A stretch of DNA of 64,000 nt from the NCBI RefSeq assembly GCF_900141705.1, contig NZ_FQYM01000011.1, forward strand, positions 28,096 through 92,095, given 5' to 3'. This stretch comes from Fibrobacter sp. UWP2 (lineage in GTDB: Bacteria; Fibrobacterota; Fibrobacteria; Fibrobacterales; Fibrobacteraceae). The translations under genes were made by a program, and so were the position numbers. Shown one piece after another: positions 28,185-36,900 of the stretch. The notes beneath the pieces are model-generated. The model was not told the origin of the DNA and did not search any database. It saw only the letters and a program-made list of their open reading frames with translations. The first letter of the stretch is position 1, and each line of letters opens with the position of its first letter.

Positions 28185-29009
28185 CTAAATGAACATCATC
28201 GTGTTGAGCTTGGCGCGGTACTTCCACGTGAGTTCGTGCTTGGAGCCGAGGACGCCGAACAGCGTGAGCATCGCCTTTTTGGCGGCGCCGTCGTTCCATT
28301 CGGGAGCCTCTACGAACAAGTTAAGGAATGCCTGGAGGGCGGCTTCGAAATCTTCGGCGCAGGCGAGTTTGCACGCCTCGTGGTATACGATGGCCTCCTT
28401 GCCCTGCACGTCCTTTTTGGCGGCCTCGGCGTGGAAGTCCAAAAGCTCCAAAAGCGATTTTGCTTCGCGGTACTGGTCGTCGGCCTCGGTGAACTTTTGG
28501 AGGATTTCTTTTGCCTTGGCGGTGTCGCCCATGCCGATGTTCGCCTTCGCCCAAAGGAGCAACAGTTTTTTGTCGTCGGGAGCCATTTTCAGTGCCTCGT
28601 CCAGCATGGGGAGGGCGCTTTCGAAGTCCTTGTTCGCGATGGCCTCTTCGAGGGCGTTCGCCTGGCGGGCCTCGTCACTCACATAGAACTTTTCCAGGCG
28701 TTTTTTGAGGTCGGCTTCGGGGAGCACCCCCTGGATGACGTCGGCGATTTCGCCTTTGCTTACCACGTGAACTTCGGGGACGCTCTGTACGCGGAAAGCC
28801 TGGATAAGCCGCATGTTCTCGCGCTCGTCGCAGCTCACGACTCCCAAGGTGAAGTCTAAACTGGTAGAGAGGCTGCCCAACAGTTGGGAGTAGCCGGCGC
28901 AGTCCGGGTATTCGGCAGAGGAGAAAAGAACTGCGACGGCGCGGGACTCGGAAGCCTCAATGACTTCGGATTGGAAATTTTCGGAGGTGATCTGTACAAC
29001 TTTAGCCAT
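28185..29009 (-). CDS. CnoX/YbbN-like thioredoxin-fold protein with TPR helices
   Basis: This 274-residue protein has an N-terminal thioredoxin fold (about 1-110) and a C-terminal helical repeat region (about 115-270) as in CnoX/YbbN, a chaperone that protects proteins during oxidative stress and hands them to GroEL or DnaK. The CxxC active site is changed to 'SSAEYPDC', so it keeps only the second Cys and cannot catalyse normal disulfide exchange. The cis-proline segment 'VQSVPEVHV' is retained. It has no signal peptide and should be cytoplasmic. It is followed by a coupled small membrane protein gene. Confidence 0.8.
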   Translation of the reverse strand: MAKVVQITSENFQSEVIEASESRAVAVLFSSAEYPDCAGYSQLLGSLSTSLDFTLGVVSCDERENMRLIQAFRVQSVPEVHVVSKGEIADVIQGVLPEADLKKRLEKFYVSDEARQANALEEAIANKDFESALPMLDEALKMAPDDKKLLLLWAKANIGMGDTAKAKEILQKFTEADDQYREAKSLLELLDFHAEAAKKDVQGKEAIVYHEACKLACAEDFEAALQAFLNLFVEAPEWNDGAAKKAMLTLFGVLGSKHELTWKYRAKLNTMMFI

Positions 29010-29086
29010 GCGTTAAATTTAGTTAATAGTTGCACACACCTTTGGTGCAGTTGGTAGTTGCTAGCGAAATTACTATATTCCCCATC

Positions 29087-29590
29087 ATGAGTATATGTCC
29101 TTTTTGCAAGTCCGAAGTTGCCGAGATAAAAATCCACCACCTGGATTTACGGATATGCCCCAAGTGCTATTCCACGTTTTTCCCATGCGACCAGACTATG
29201 GCTTTTCGCGGTGACCTGACCGACAAGTCCCGGGAATTGTGGTACAAGGCGCTCCTTGCCAAGAACCCAGTGGACCCCGATACGTCGAACGCCTGCTGTA
29301 TTGATCACGGAGAACCTCTGGTCGAGGGCAAACTACCCGATTACGGGTACGACGGCAAGGTGACTACCTGTTGCAAAATGTTCCACTTGACGCCTTCGAT
29401 GACGCTCGAGTTGCTGAAGCACACTCTGGATACGGGTTTCCAAAAACCGGAGGCAAAGGGGAAACATCACTTTTTCTTTATTCGTTGGTTGGATGCTTTG
29501 GTTTCTAAGTTGTTTGGAGAGAAAATGCCCGAGGACGATCCCTTGGACGCGATACAATACAATCTCTACATAAAGAAATACATTGAATAG
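29087..29590 (+). CDS. zinc-ribbon protein, unknown function
   Basis: From ATG 29087 this is 167 residues. The N-terminus has 'CPFCKSEVAEIKIHHLDLRI' followed by 'CPKC', two CxxC pairs that should bind zinc, similar to the zf-TFIIB-like ribbons of many bacterial proteins. A further Cys cluster ('NACCIDHG', 'TTCCKMFHL') lies in the middle. The rest is soluble with no membrane segment. Upstream in-frame Met residues come from non-coding DNA, so I chose the internal start. It precedes two membrane sensor-like genes by only a few bases and may regulate or assemble with them, but this is not shown by the sequence. Confidence 0.7.
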   Translation: MSICPFCKSEVAEIKIHHLDLRICPKCYSTFFPCDQTMAFRGDLTDKSRELWYKALLAKNPVDPDTSNACCIDHGEPLVEGKLPDYGYDGKVTTCCKMFHLTPSMTLELLKHTLDTGFQKPEAKGKHHFFFIRWLDALVSKLFGEKMPEDDPLDAIQYNLYIKKYIE

Positions 29591-29591
29591 C

Positions 29592-30320
29592 ATGAGAAAG
29601 ACATACGCCGTATTGGCTGCCGTTGCGGCCGTCATTTTAATCGTTTATTCGCTTTTGCCCGACAAGTTCTTTGAAGAAAGCGTTTTCCCGACACAGGAAA
29701 AAATTACTGTCATTGAGTATGACGACGCTACAGACGGTGGCGAGTCTGTCGCCAAGATGACGCAAGGGGATTCCTCGCTCTCATTTGAATGCACGCTGGG
29801 CACAGACACATCCAAGTTCGCCTGGTGTGGGCTCTTGTGGAACATGGATCCCGACAGTGCGATGGATTACCGCAACTGGACGTTTGTCGATACACTTGTT
29901 TTTGACGTTGAAGCCCATGGTACGCAGGAAATTCTTGTGAAAGTGTGGGCGTACGACCCCGACGTGACCGACATCAGCAAGCCCAAGACTTTTCGCCTGC
30001 TGATGAAGGAAGTCCCCCTGAAGGAGGGGAGACAACGCGTGGCGCTCCCGATGGAACAGCTCTATACGCCCGACTTTTGGTACGACGATGGTCACGTTGA
30101 CCGCGAACTCAAACAGCGCCATCAAGAGACGGTGGCTCGCTTAGAAATTGCCCCGGGTTGGAACCAGCCCCGTGGTCAGCGGTTTCAGTTGAAGTTCTTT
30201 GAAATCAAGGCGACGGGAGTCAGCAACTTCTACTTTGGTATAGTTCTGTTCGCCTTCTTGGGAATCACCATTGTAGCCGTGGGCCGCCGTCACAAGTCAA
30301 AAAACGATGTCGAAGATTAG
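29592..30320 (+). CDS. bitopic sensor-like membrane protein, unknown
   Basis: This 242-residue protein has an N-terminal membrane helix (about 7-25), an extracytoplasmic beta-rich domain of about 180 residues, a second helix (about 211-230) and a short basic tail. The domain order matches the next protein, which adds a DNA-binding tail, so the two appear to be diverged paralogues; the extracytoplasmic domains share patterns such as 'FVDTLVFDV' against 'FDSVAVVV'. It begins 2 bases after the upstream stop and overlaps the next gene by 14 bases. A ligand-sensing role is inferred from the architecture. Confidence 0.7.
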   Translation: MRKTYAVLAAVAAVILIVYSLLPDKFFEESVFPTQEKITVIEYDDATDGGESVAKMTQGDSSLSFECTLGTDTSKFAWCGLLWNMDPDSAMDYRNWTFVDTLVFDVEAHGTQEILVKVWAYDPDVTDISKPKTFRLLMKEVPLKEGRQRVALPMEQLYTPDFWYDDGHVDRELKQRHQETVARLEIAPGWNQPRGQRFQLKFFEIKATGVSNFYFGIVLFAFLGITIVAVGRRHKSKNDVED

Positions 30321-31218
30321 TAAAGTCATAGGCGTTGCCGCCTTCGCAGTGGCGTTTGGCGTTTGGGGCGTCGTGTTCTTGATGTTCAGGAACACCGCCT
30401 TGACGATGTTCCCCGGGGGCGGTTACGAAGTTTACGCGCTTACCGATAATGCTGCGGGCGGGTATTCCACCTCGGATTTGACTGTGGGTGATTCCAGTAT
30501 TGCCGCTCATATTAATGTGCGCAGTGGGAAGGCCTACCCCTATGCGGGGATAGGCTTCAATTTGATGTCTTTGAACCATCGTCCGTCGGGCTACTTCGAT
30601 TTCTCCCGGTTTGATTCCGTTGCCGTCGTGGTGGCGGCCGGTCGTATGCGTACAGTGACGTTCCGCATCATGACCAACGACCCGGTGTATTCCAGGGCGG
30701 GCGCTTATTTGACCTACCGCCCCCTGGAGGTGCAACTACCGGTTGGCGCTTCGTTTGCCGAACTCAAAGCGTCACTTGTCGATTTCAAGAACAAGGAATG
30801 GTGGTTGGTGGCGCAAGGCCTCGATAAGGATGACGGCCTCTCGTATTTTTACAACTCTGCCGTGTTCGAAGTATTCAATGGCGAAAGCACATTGCGCGGC
30901 ATCCCCGACGATATCGAACTCAAGTCCATTCGCATGTGGGGCGAAAATCGCGATTTCCAAAAGGGCATGTTCTTTGCGGCGGGCTTGCTTGTGTTTTTGC
31001 TTGCGGGCTTTGTGACTTTTTGGGTTCGCGCATCCAAGGCAAAACAAAATCCGTTGCAACCCAAAATGGAGATGGCAGCCAAGTTGCTAAAAACTACCGA
31101 CAAGTCGGTGGCCGAAATCGCCATTGCGGTGGGTGAAAAGTCCCCGTCGCAGTTCGAAGGTGATTTCAAAAAAATCTACGGCAAAAAGCCGCTGGACTAC
31201 AGGAGGGAGAATGTATAG
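30307..31218 (+). CDS. membrane-anchored AraC-type one-component regulator
   Basis: This 303-residue protein has a membrane helix near residues 8-27, an extracytoplasmic beta-rich domain (about 35-215), a second helix (about 220-241) and a cytoplasmic tail. The tail (about 255-300) reads 'AAKLLKTTDKSVAEIAIAVG' then 'SPSQFEGDFKKIYGKKPLDY', which is the second helix-turn-helix of the AraC family with its 'FKKxYGxxPxxYR' end. Only part of the usual two-HTH unit is present. This suggests a transmembrane regulator that senses outside the cytoplasm and binds DNA from the membrane. Its stop overlaps the start of the permease gene. Confidence 0.75.
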   Translation: MSKISKVIGVAAFAVAFGVWGVVFLMFRNTALTMFPGGGYEVYALTDNAAGGYSTSDLTVGDSSIAAHINVRSGKAYPYAGIGFNLMSLNHRPSGYFDFSRFDSVAVVVAAGRMRTVTFRIMTNDPVYSRAGAYLTYRPLEVQLPVGASFAELKASLVDFKNKEWWLVAQGLDKDDGLSYFYNSAVFEVFNGESTLRGIPDDIELKSIRMWGENRDFQKGMFFAAGLLVFLLAGFVTFWVRASKAKQNPLQPKMEMAAKLLKTTDKSVAEIAIAVGEKSPSQFEGDFKKIYGKKPLDYRRENV

Positions 31219-32338
31219 ACGTTGGACCCTGGATAGGGTGATGCATTTTATTTTGATTTCCCTCGGCATCGTAATCGCCCTCCTGTTGGTTGATTACCTG
31301 CAAGGGGTGCTCTTCCCGTTCTTTGCTGCGTTTTTGCTCGCCTATATTGCTGACCCGTTGGTCAACAAGCTGCAGGTCAAAGTCAAGCACCGCATTATTG
31401 CCGTGCTCATTGTGTTGATTTCTGCGATTCTTATTGTGGCGGGGGCGCTTCGCATCTTTATCCCGATGGTAGTGAGCGAAGTGCGGAACCTCGGGGTTCT
31501 CATTTCTAAAATGTTCAACGATTCCGACTGGTCCGCTCGCATAGCCAACCTGATGCCGGGCGACCTGTACGAGACTGTTCGCGGGATGGTCTCGTGGGAA
31601 CAGCTGGGCGCCGCCATGCAAAGCCTTGACTTTTGGAACGAAGTGCAGACCATTGCATCCAAAGTATTGCCGGGCGCCTGGGGCGTGCTTTCTTATACAA
31701 GTACCATCGTGCTCTGGTTTTCCGGTGCCGCGATTATCTTTATGTACCTCGTGTTCATCATGCTCGATATGCCCAAGCTTCGTCGTGGCGTGTTGAGCTT
31801 GATTCCCAAGCGCTTTAAAAAGGAGGCGAGCTCCTTTGCTGCCGAAACAGACAAATTCATGGGAACGTATTTCCGTGCGCAATCTTTGGTCGCTTTGACG
31901 GTCGGTATTTTGTATGCAATCGGTTTTGGCGTGATGGGACTGCCTATGGGGGTCGCCTTTGGACTTTTCTCTGGTGCGCTCAACATGATTCCCTACATGC
32001 AGCTTACGACGATCCCGCTCGCCTTGCTTTTGTCGGTGGTTTACTCGCTCAACACGGGCATGCCTTACTGGCAGGTTGCGCTGATTATTGCCGCCATCTA
32101 TCTGGTGGTGCAGGTCTTGCAAGACTTTTTCTTGGTGCCGCACATCGTCGGGAAGTCCATGGATTTGCCGCCTGTAGGCATTTTGCTGAGTCTTTCAATA
32201 TGGGGTAAGTTGTTGGGATTCTTAGGGTTACTCGTTGCCATCCCCTTTACCTGCCTGTGCCTGGTGTACATTCGCAAACTTCAAGAGCGAGCCGAGGAAG
32301 CACGAGGGAGTCAGGTCGGACCTCGCCCCGAGGCTTGA
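31211..32338 (+). CDS. AI-2E (PerM) family membrane permease
   Basis: This 375-residue protein has the AI-2E/PerM family topology: two or three N-terminal helices, a long soluble loop (about 80-150), then five helices with 'GLPMGVAFGLFSGALNMIPY' type motif and 'LQDFFLVPHIVGKSMDLPP'. Family members export small molecules or ions, including autoinducer-2 or Na+ in studied cases; the substrate here is unknown. I place the start at ATG 31211 because a perfect AGGAGGGAG lies just upstream, inside the end of the regulator gene. An earlier in-frame ATG at 31124 is inside that gene. Confidence 0.88.
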   Translation: MYRRWTLDRVMHFILISLGIVIALLLVDYLQGVLFPFFAAFLLAYIADPLVNKLQVKVKHRIIAVLIVLISAILIVAGALRIFIPMVVSEVRNLGVLISKMFNDSDWSARIANLMPGDLYETVRGMVSWEQLGAAMQSLDFWNEVQTIASKVLPGAWGVLSYTSTIVLWFSGAAIIFMYLVFIMLDMPKLRRGVLSLIPKRFKKEASSFAAETDKFMGTYFRAQSLVALTVGILYAIGFGVMGLPMGVAFGLFSGALNMIPYMQLTTIPLALLLSVVYSLNTGMPYWQVALIIAAIYLVVQVLQDFFLVPHIVGKSMDLPPVGILLSLSIWGKLLGFLGLLVAIPFTCLCLVYIRKLQERAEEARGSQVGPRPEA

Positions 32339-32376
32339 TTTTATAGGCGTTTAAAGAAAAATTTTTCAAAAAAAGT

Positions 32377-32405
32377 TTTCCACATCGCTAAAAAAAAGGT
32401 ATAAT
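32377..32405 (+). promoter_or_regulatory. promoter of the HU gene
   Basis: TTTCCA is followed after 17 bases by a perfect TATAAT, 39 bases before the HU ATG. A strong -10 fits an abundant protein. Confidence 0.65.
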
Positions 32406-32444
32406 ATCACCATACTTAATCTTAACCTCTCAAGGAGCTATAAA

Positions 32445-32747
32445 ATGAATAAACAAGATCTCATTGAAGCCGTTCTCGCCAACAAGGAAGCTGGCTTTGA
32501 TTCCAAGGCTGCTGCTGCTCGTGCTGTTGATGCCGTTATCGACGGTATCGCTGCTGGCATCAAGAAGGACAGTGTTGTCCAGTTGATCGGCTTCGGCACT
32601 TTCACTGTGAAGACTCGCGCTGCCCGTACTGGCCGCAATCCGCAGACTGGTGCCACCATCAAGATCAAGGCCTCCAAGACCGTCGGCTTCAAGGCCGGTG
32701 CTGCTCTCAAGGCTGACGCTGCCAAGGCCAAGGCTGGCAAGAAGTAA
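32445..32747 (+). CDS. hup: HU-family nucleoid DNA-binding protein
   Basis: HU dimers bend and compact DNA. This 100-residue protein begins '[10 protein letters not shown]', has the helical dimer core, the beta-arm sequence '[20 protein letters not shown]' with the DNA-contacting NP pair, and a Lys/Ala-rich C-terminal extension (about 88-100) that is longer than in E. coli HU. AAGGAG lies 8 bases before the ATG. It has its own promoter and terminator. Confidence 0.96.
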   Translation: MNKQDLIEAVLANKEAGFDSKAAAARAVDAVIDGIAAGIKKDSVVQLIGFGTFTVKTRAARTGRNPQTGATIKIKASKTVGFKAGAALKADAAKAKAGKK

Positions 32748-32767
32748 TTCTTCTTTGTAAGAGAATT

Positions 32768-32802
32768 AAAAAAAGGGTCGCTGCAAAGCGATCCTTTTTT
32801 TT
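32768..32802 (+). terminator. terminator after the HU gene
   Basis: The stem GGGTCGCT / AGCGATCC (one G-U pair) is flanked by A and T runs, 21 bases past the stop. Confidence 0.88.
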
Positions 32803-32844
32803 GTGCGTTGGAACTCTTCTGTTGGAAAAGGATGGAGAAAAAAG

Positions 32845-32872
32845 AAAAGGCCTTGCACTTGCAAGACCTTTT
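32845..32872 (-). terminator. terminator of tRNA-Val
   Basis: The hairpin AAAAGG-C-CTTGC / GCAAG-A-CCTTTT with a 4-base loop lies 4 bases past the tRNA 3' end on the minus strand. Confidence 0.85.
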
Positions 32873-32876
32873 CGAG

Positions 32877-32950
32877 TGGACGGTACAGAACTCGAATCTG
32901 TGACCTCCACCATGTCAAGGTGGCGCTCTAACCAACTGAGCTAATCGTCC
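32877..32950 (-). tRNA. tRNA-Val (GAC)
   Basis: The minus strand forms a full cloverleaf with acceptor stem GGACGAT / ACCGTCC, D arm GCTCAGTTGGTTAGAGC, anticodon stem CCACC / GGTGG and loop TTGACAT (anticodon GAC), and T arm with TTCGAGT. The discriminator is A; CCA is not encoded. Confidence 0.95.
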
Positions 32951-32964
32951 ATTAAAGTAGCCCA

Positions 32965-32993
32965 ATAGTAGAAACTTGCTCTTTTTTTGTCAA
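32965..32993 (-). promoter_or_regulatory. promoter of tRNA-Val
   Basis: On the minus strand a consensus TTGACA is followed after exactly 17 bases by TACTAT, 14 bases before the tRNA start. Confidence 0.8.
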
Positions 32994-33007
32994 GGGGTGG
33001 GCCGCAA

Positions 33008-33559
33008 TTATCGGTCTTCTTCGGGGATCCAGTAGCGAAAACGGCCTGTAATGTGCAGGCGGGGGAGTGTGTCGGAGCAGAACCCGCTTCGGCAATCCTG
33101 CGCGTAGAGGTCCAAATTGGCGGTCCAGGTGGAATCGCTGTCCATTTCGTCAAAATGGACAGTGCTCTGGTCTGTAAATATGATGCCATGGTCGGATTTT
33201 TCGGAACTGAACCAGGAATACTGTTCTACCGTCGGGTTGTCCCCCAGGACGGGTCTGTTGACCATGATGTTGAAGGCGTCCCCTCGGTCGCTTTCCTCCA
33301 CACGCGTCCTCACCAAAAAGTAATGGTGGCTGTTACGGATGAACGGTATTTCTACGTCCCTCGGCCCGAGTTCTATGGTGTAGTCCTCGGAGTCGTTGAT
33401 TTTGTATTTGATAAAGCCGCCGCCTTTGACTTCCCAGCTGTCGTTGATTTCGCTGCATGCCTGCAACGAAATCAACAGCGAAAAGCCCGTGGCGAGCGCC
33501 AGGGACCATTTGGATAGGCGTTTTGTTGAAGTTGCCTCTTTAGTTGGGAACTTCTTCAT
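33008..33559 (-). CDS. lipoprotein, unknown function
   Basis: From ATG 33559 this is a 183-residue protein with a basic N-terminus, a hydrophobic segment and a lipobox 'LQAC' near residue 33, so it should be lipid-anchored in the envelope. The mature part is about 150 residues, polar, with one CRSGFC cysteine pair. I do not recognise a family. It overlaps the end of the DUF6941-like gene by 20 bases and is the last gene of the operon headed by the giant repeat lipoprotein. Confidence 0.7.
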   Translation of the reverse strand: MKKFPTKEATSTKRLSKWSLALATGFSLLISLQACSEINDSWEVKGGGFIKYKINDSEDYTIELGPRDVEIPFIRNSHHYFLVRTRVEESDRGDAFNIMVNRPVLGDNPTVEQYSWFSSEKSDHGIIFTDQSTVHFDEMDSDSTWTANLDLYAQDCRSGFCSDTLPRLHITGRFRYWIPEEDR

Positions 33560-33989
33560 TGGAGGCGGGAGGGGTGGCCGGCTTGTTGCGCGGGTCTTCC
33601 AGAATGTACAGCGGGAGTGTCGCGATTTCTTCGTCGTCGACAAAGAGACGGACCATGTATTTGTCGGGGCGCTGGATTTGCAGACGTTGCATGTTGAGTA
33701 CCATGTTGACGGCTGCGGTGTCAAAACCGGGGGCGACGGGCTCCAACGGGATGTTCGATTCCATGGGAGGCACGATGGCGTGCCCGCAAATGTCCTCGAT
33801 GACGAGTTTGAGCTTGTGCATGCCCGCTTCGGCGCGCTGGTAGCGAATGCGGAAAGCCGCCGAACACTGCGGGATTACAAATGGGAATTGCGCAGGGAAA
33901 GCCCTGTCGAATGCTCCGAGAATGTTCAAACGTCCGCCGATGCCGTTTGCGGTCGCCGCGTCACAGATAGATGCGATTTCGATATTCAT
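33540..33989 (-). CDS. DUF6941-like cytoplasmic protein
   Basis: This 149-residue protein begins 'MNIEIASICDAATANGIGGR' and continues 'LNILGAFDRAFPAQFPFVIP', the pattern I associate with the DUF6941 family, small proteins predicted to form a beta-sandwich; the assignment is from memory of the pattern and moderate. It has no signal peptide although both operon neighbours are lipoproteins. Its ATG overlaps the stop of the giant lipoprotein gene by one base (TAATG). Function is unknown. Confidence 0.7.
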   Translation of the reverse strand: MNIEIASICDAATANGIGGRLNILGAFDRAFPAQFPFVIPQCSAAFRIRYQRAEAGMHKLKLVIEDICGHAIVPPMESNIPLEPVAPGFDTAAVNMVLNMQRLQIQRPDKYMVRLFVDDEEIATLPLYILEDPRNKPATPPASNEEVPN

Positions 33990-36900
33990 TAATGTACCGT
34001 CCAGTTGTCAGCCACATATTTCATAACAATGGGGCCGAAGTATTTATCGTTGCCGCCTGCGTTTTCCCAGGCCAGCATGGAAATGTAGACTTTTTCGTCG
34101 TTCGAAATGGTGATGTCGGGCAAAGACCCGCGTAAGTAGTAGTTGTTATTGTTGTAGAACGTCACCTTGAAGTAGGGGAGTTCGTTTTCGCCGTGGATCT
34201 TCCACTGGGTACCGTCAAGGTGGTACACGTGCGTCTGCGCCAGGCTTACCCTGTTCTTGTCGTCAATCATGGCGTAAAGCTTGCCGGACTTTGCCGCCAC
34301 GCTAACGTGGTAGGCAAGCAAGCCCTCGGCAATGGGATACTTGAACTGGTGGCTGTTGTCGAAGGCGATGCTGCTGCCGCTTACGGTGCCATGCTTGATG
34401 CAAGGACCGTAATAGTCCAGCGAACGGTTCAAGAAACCAATGTAAAGGTTGTTGTTGTCCGAGGCCATGTCAATGACGCTCATGGCTGTATCTATGGCGG
34501 CGTCCTTCTTTTGGACCGAGAGGGAGCTGTTGTACAGCACGTAATAGCCGCGGTAATGGGATGTGGTGTCGACGTAGACCACCACGAGCTTGCCGTCGCT
34601 CATGTAGGTCGCCCTGGCCTCGCGGACCTTCATGGTTCCTGTCCCGGCTTTTACAGTTGGGACACTCTGGTTGTTCCATGCGGATCCGCTCCAACGACTA
34701 ATGTTTGGTTTTTTGTTGGAGTCCACAAAGGTGACGACGGGCATTTGGTTTGCCGTACAGGAAATGTCAGCCGAAAGAGCATTTGTCGATATCGCCGATC
34801 CCAGAGTTGCCCAAGCCGAAGTGCCGCCGTTAGATTTATAGACTGTGAGCGATTTGCCGGAGGTCAAGACCGCCAAGTACAAATTGCTGCCGTCATTGGC
34901 GATTTGCAGGCTGGTAATGGAATCGGTTACCGAGATGGCTGCCGTGCTGAGGTCTTTCCAGACGGAGTCGCCTTCTAGGTATTTTGTCGCGACGGTGGTG
35001 CTGGTCTTTAGGTAGGCTTCCACAGGCTTGTTGTTCAGGGTCGTGAGCACTGGCGGTGTGGTCATTTTGCTCTTTTCCAAAACAGTATCGCTTGTGGCGA
35101 GGTTCTTCCATGCTTTGCGGAAATAGACCTTACGGCAGACTTCCTCGGCGCGGTGGCGCAGGTAGAAGGCTTCAGACGGGGTCGTGGTGTTGCTGTCGCG
35201 GTAATCGAGGCAGATAGACATGGACGATTCGCGAGAACTGCGAACAAAAGCTTCGTTGAATTCGAGGGTGCTTGTGTCAAGGGTGCCGTCGCTGCGGCCT
35301 TCGTAGTAGCTGTCGTCGACGTTGGTGAATTTCCAGCGGAAACTCTGGTTGGTGGAGTCGCCGAGCGGTCCCATGGTCGAGTGCATTCCGCCCCATTCTT
35401 CGGTATAGAAGTATACAGCATCATTAGAGACAGATTCGTCGCCGCTCCACAGGAATACGGTGTCGGCGGCAGAAATGACGCCGACAGGCGGAGTGACAAT
35501 AATCTTCACTTGCGTAGTGTCGCTGAAGGTCGCGCCCGTGCTGGATTCCTCTGCGGTCACAACGCAGTAAATGTCCTTGCCCGCTTCGGTGTAGCTTCCG
35601 TCTTGGTGCTTAAAGAAGCGCCTTCCGTTTTCTTTGTAACCATACTTGGATTCTTCCTTGATGAGCGTTTTGGTTTCGGCATTGTAGCATTCCCACATGT
35701 ACCAACTCACGTTATCGTCGGTCCAAACTTCGTCGTTCTTGGTGGCGTTCAGGTCGAATTCCATTCCGGGGACAACGTATATGATTTCGTCGGTGACCGT
35801 GATGACGGGGCTCTCTGTCGAGAACTGGATGGACATGGTGTCGCGAGCGGTATTGCCGTCGTCGTCGGTGACGCGGACAATGCACATAAAGTTGAGCGTA
35901 GGTGCGGGTGCTGTCCATGTTGTGTTCAGGTCGCTGACTTCTCTCCACTTAGATTCGACTTCGGAGGGCGAACCGCAGCTCCATTCCTTCTTGACGATTT
36001 CGCCGTAGCCGTCGCTGGCTGTGGCGTCAAGTATTATGCTGAAACCTTCGCGGACGGTTGCCGACTCGCGGTCCACCGTGACCGACGGAGGGTCAAGCAT
36101 AATGTTGATGTGGGCTGTGTCGCGGGCGGTGTTGCCGTCGTCATCAGTCACTTGGATAATGCAGAGGTAGTCGCTGTATGCAGTCGAGGGCATTTCGACA
36201 CTGTACTCGGGAGTTGAGGTGGAAACATGTGAAAACTCCACCGGGCTTCCCGCGGGGGTGCATCCCCATTCGTATTTGACAATCGCCCCGTTAAGGAATG
36301 TGCTCCCGTACTGGGTGGAGTCGTGCGCATCGGCATCGAGATTGACGATATCCTTGATGGTCACGTCCGAGACGGACATCACGGTGACCCAGGGGCTTGC
36401 CTGCAACACGTTGTAAGAGGCGGTGTCGCTGGCGGTATTGCCGTCATCATCGGTGACCTGGATGGCACAGTAGTAGGTGCCTGGGGTGGAGGGCATGGTC
36501 ACTGTCGTGCTGCCGGTAAAGACCTGCCATTCCATGTCAAGATAGTCTTTGATGTGATTGCAACTCTTTTCGTATTTGACGATTGTGCCCAACGTATCGC
36601 CTGCCATGAACTTGAAATCGGTTTCGTCGTTGATGGTTAGGGTTTGCTGCTTGATGTTCAGGCCCACATAGGGCTTGTCGAGAATGACCTTGAACGAGAT
36701 GGTATCTGTTGCAGATTCCTCGTCGTCGTCGGTAGCCTTTACAATGCAACGGTAATTTTCCGAAGCCGTGCCGGGGAGGGTTATGTTGACGGACGTGCTT
36801 ACATTCTTTTGCGGAGGATCAATCGCTTTGTTTTCGTCAAAGGCGAATATTCCTGTGCCGCTGCTGCAACCCCAGTCAATCTTGGTGATAGTCCCGAGTT

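Noticed and set aside
31166..32143. 325-codon minus-strand frame
   Set aside because: It is antisense to the AI-2E permease; Arg/His-rich composition typical of a shadow.
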